A stretch of 37,545 nucleotides of DNA from JACCZR01 sp035296565 (GTDB taxonomy: Bacteria > Actinomycetota > Thermoleophilia > Solirubrobacterales > Thermoleophilaceae), in NCBI GenBank assembly GCA_035296565.1, contig DATHAQ010000025.1, positions 1-37,545 of the forward strand, read 5' to 3'. The notes under the pieces are model-generated. The model was given only the letters and a program-made list of their open reading frames with translations. It did not search any database and was not told where the DNA came from. Position numbers and translations under genes: made by a program. This document shows positions 36,411-37,545 of this stretch, piece after piece (within the stretch, counting starts at the first letter, position 1; every line of letters begins with the position of its first letter).

Positions 36411-36451
36411 TTGGGGGGCGCCGAGCCCGGCGGGAAGACGGACGACCCCCC
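36411..36451 (-). terminator. GC-rich hairpin region after the dehydratase pair
   Basis: On the minus strand the end of the dehydratase gene is followed by a second stop (TGATAG) and a run of G. About 25 bases later a run of C pairs with it, with an inner GCCG/CGGC stem, and AAAT follows. This is a plausible end of the two-gene unit just before hrcA, but there is no T-run. Confidence 0.35.
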
Positions 36452-36454
36452 CTA

Positions 36455-36841
36455 TCAGGAAGGCTGCAGCTCGGCTTCCGCGTTGCGGATGATCTTGTTC
36501 ATCTCCTGGGTGGCCTCGGTGTCGACGATCACCGTGCCGTCGCTCTCCTCGCGAACCCTCCCGGTCACCTTGATCTCCGACTCGGGCACGCCCATGCCGC
36601 GGAACTGCACCTTCAGGCGCCGCAGCGAGCGTGGGTCGCCGCCAGCCGCGGCGGCGTTGGCGCGCGCCACCTGGGCCATCGAGTAGAGGCCGTGGAGGAT
36701 GTTGCGGGGCAGGCCGACCTGCTGGGCGAACTCGTTGTCGATGTGGATCGGGTTGAAGTCGCCCGACGCCCCGGCATAGCGGTGCGGCAGGTACTTGTCG
36801 GGCGTGACCGCCAGCTCGGGGATCTCGTCGCCCTGCTTCAC
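36455..36841 (-). CDS. MaoC-like hot-dog dehydratase, catalytic subunit (HadB-like)
   Basis: A 128-residue single hot-dog protein with the (R)-specific hydratase motif YAGASGDFNPIHIDNEFA carrying the catalytic Asp and His, then LPRNILHGLYSMAQVARA. It resembles HadB, which with HadA or HadC dehydrates (3R)-hydroxyacyl chains in type II fatty-acid synthesis of mycobacteria. The preceding gene encodes the matching partner and lies one base away, with AGAGGGG in front of the GTG. The substrate may be acyl-ACP or acyl-CoA; context does not decide. Confidence 0.87.
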   Translation of the reverse strand: MKQGDEIPELAVTPDKYLPHRYAGASGDFNPIHIDNEFAQQVGLPRNILHGLYSMAQVARANAAAAGGDPRSLRRLKVQFRGMGVPESEIKVTGRVREESDGTVIVDTEATQEMNKIIRNAEAELQPS

Positions 36842-36842
36842 C

Positions 36843-37283
36843 TCAGACCCCTCTCACGATGTTGGTCCACGTGCCGCGGACGACCTCGTCGCCGTCCTGG
36901 TTCTTGGACACCGACTCGAAGACGTAGAAGCCCTTGCCGTCCTGCTCGGAGATGTCGGCCACCTCGGCCGTGGTGGTGATGGTGTCCCCGGCGCAGACCG
37001 GCTCGCCCCAGGAGAACTCCTGGCCTCCGTGCACCATCGCCATCAGGTTGATCCCCACCTCGGGGTCGGTGATCGCCGGGCCCATCGCGCCCGCCGAGTA
37101 GACCACGGCGAACATCGGCGGCGCGGGGATGTCCCGGAAGCCGGCCTCCTTTGCCTTGTCGCGCTCGAAGTAGACGGGGTTGTCCTCGCATACCGCGCGT
37201 GCGTACTCGGCGATCTTCTCCTTGCCCACCTCGTACTCGAAGGGGGGGAACGACTTTCCCTTCGCGCTGTCGTCCACCGGCAT
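36843..37283 (-). CDS. FAS1-like dehydratase (MaoC N-terminal type), non-catalytic subunit (HadA/HadC-like)
   Basis: A 146-residue hot-dog protein of the MaoC_dehydrat_N type (GKSFPPFEYEVGKEKIAEYA, PAPPMFAVVYSAGAM, VHGGQEFSWGEPVCAGDTIT). At the hydratase motif it reads CEDNPVYFERDKA: the catalytic His is Tyr, so it probably gives the acyl-chain binding surface while the next subunit does the chemistry, as in mycobacterial HadAB or HadBC. The ATG at 37283 follows TAGACT (37293-37298) by nine bases. It is first of the two-gene unit and divergent from the LigD-like gene. Confidence 0.87.
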   Translation of the reverse strand: MPVDDSAKGKSFPPFEYEVGKEKIAEYARAVCEDNPVYFERDKAKEAGFRDIPAPPMFAVVYSAGAMGPAITDPEVGINLMAMVHGGQEFSWGEPVCAGDTITTTAEVADISEQDGKGFYVFESVSKNQDGDEVVRGTWTNIVRGV

Positions 37284-37292
37284 GGATCGGGC

Positions 37293-37298
37293 AGTCTA
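37293..37298 (-). promoter_or_regulatory. Putative -10 box of the dehydratase pair
   Basis: TAGACT fits TANNNT and ends nine bases before the ATG at 37283, the same spacing as at rpsA. The divergent gene starts only eight bases further on. Confidence 0.45.
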
Positions 37299-37305
37299 TG
37301 AGCCG

Positions 37306-37545
37306 ATGAAGGTGGGCCGCCGCGAGGTCAGGATCTCCAGCTCGGACAAGGTGCTGTTCCCGCAGACCGGGTTGACCAAGGCCGGCCTGGCCGATTACTA
37401 CGCGGCGGTCGCGGAGCTTGCCCTTCCCCACCTTCGCGACCGCCCGCTGAACCTCAACGTCTACCCGCGGGGCATCGAGGACAAGGGCTTCTTCCAGCAG
37501 CACGCGTCCGACCACTTCCCCGACTGGGTCGACCGCGTGGAGGTG
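37306..37545 (+). CDS. LigD-type primase-polymerase domain protein (5' part, runs off the window)
   Basis: The 80 visible residues match the start of the LigD polymerase (archaeo-eukaryotic primase-like) domain used in non-homologous end joining. The diagnostic start is REVRISSSDKVLFPQTGLTKA, followed by DYYAAVAELALPHLRDRPLN, YPRGIEDKGFFQQHA and FPDWVDRV. The protein begins directly with this domain, so no ligase or nuclease domain stands in front; whether a ligase domain follows cannot be seen. The ATG at 37306 starts eight bases from the -10-like box of the divergent dehydratase gene. TATGAG just upstream is an imperfect -10. A GTG two codons later is an alternative start. Confidence 0.85.
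   Translation, partial: MKVGRREVRISSSDKVLFPQTGLTKAGLADYYAAVAELALPHLRDRPLNLNVYPRGIEDKGFFQQHASDHFPDWVDRVEV

Noticed and set aside
36402..36454. CIRCE operator before hrcA
   Set aside because: No TTAGCACTC/GAGTGCTAA-type inverted repeat is present; the only structure is a GC hairpin likely belonging to the end of the dehydratase unit.

Overview
The window looks like chromosomal DNA from a very GC-rich actinobacterium. The closest fit I can offer is class Thermoleophilia (Solirubrobacterales/Gaiellales-like). This rests on base composition, the protein style (glycine/alanine/arginine-rich, many GTG starts), an HrcA-DnaJ pair, a HadA/HadB-like dehydratase pair and a pyrophosphate-type phosphofructokinase of actinomycete style. 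The placement is an inference. There are no rRNA, tRNA, IS, phage or CRISPR features; coding density is near complete and no gap exceeds about 150 bases.

Layout. 1-594: the start of ribosomal protein S1, divergent from a geranylgeranyl-reductase-family flavoprotein (649-1779). 1794-5294, minus strand: two small membrane proteins and DNA polymerase I. 5384-7733, plus: an ACT-domain malic enzyme and a TIGR01777-type epimerase. 7730-13470, minus: a complete branched-chain amino-acid-type ABC transporter (livK, livH, livM, livG, livF) followed by two small overlapping membrane-protein genes. 13549-14580, plus: a phosphofructokinase with pyrophosphate-type residues. 14617-30867, minus: a 16-kb run of co-directional genes. 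In transcription order these are yqeY, phoH, ybeY, era, hisIE, trpE, trpG, trpD, trpC, then a MoxR/DUF58/transglutaminase/HtrA block, then trpF, trpB, trpA, a SnoaL-like gene and a small membrane protein. 30853-33397, plus: a HAD hydrolase and a K+/H+-type antiporter. 33398-36395, minus: hrcA, dnaJ, prmA. 36455-37283, minus: two hot-dog dehydratase subunits. 37306-end, plus: the start of a LigD-type polymerase domain.

How the genes work together. All seven trp genes are present on one strand but split by a four-gene cell-envelope/protease block, and trpF restarts with its own promoter-like motif. Translation coupling is the rule: fourteen neighbouring pairs share a 4-base NTGA stop/start overlap (eight GTGA, three ATGA, one TTGA, two CTGA). 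First genes of units instead show TANNNT six to nine bases before the start codon and no Shine-Dalgarno sequence, the pattern expected of leaderless mRNAs.

Most of the window is housekeeping. I do not see a new defence or mobile system. The best leads are a dispersed hairpin repeat with compensatory stem changes near polA and a small-transporter gene, the leaderless-start code, probable CTG start codons for prmA and ybeY, and the interrupted trp cluster.
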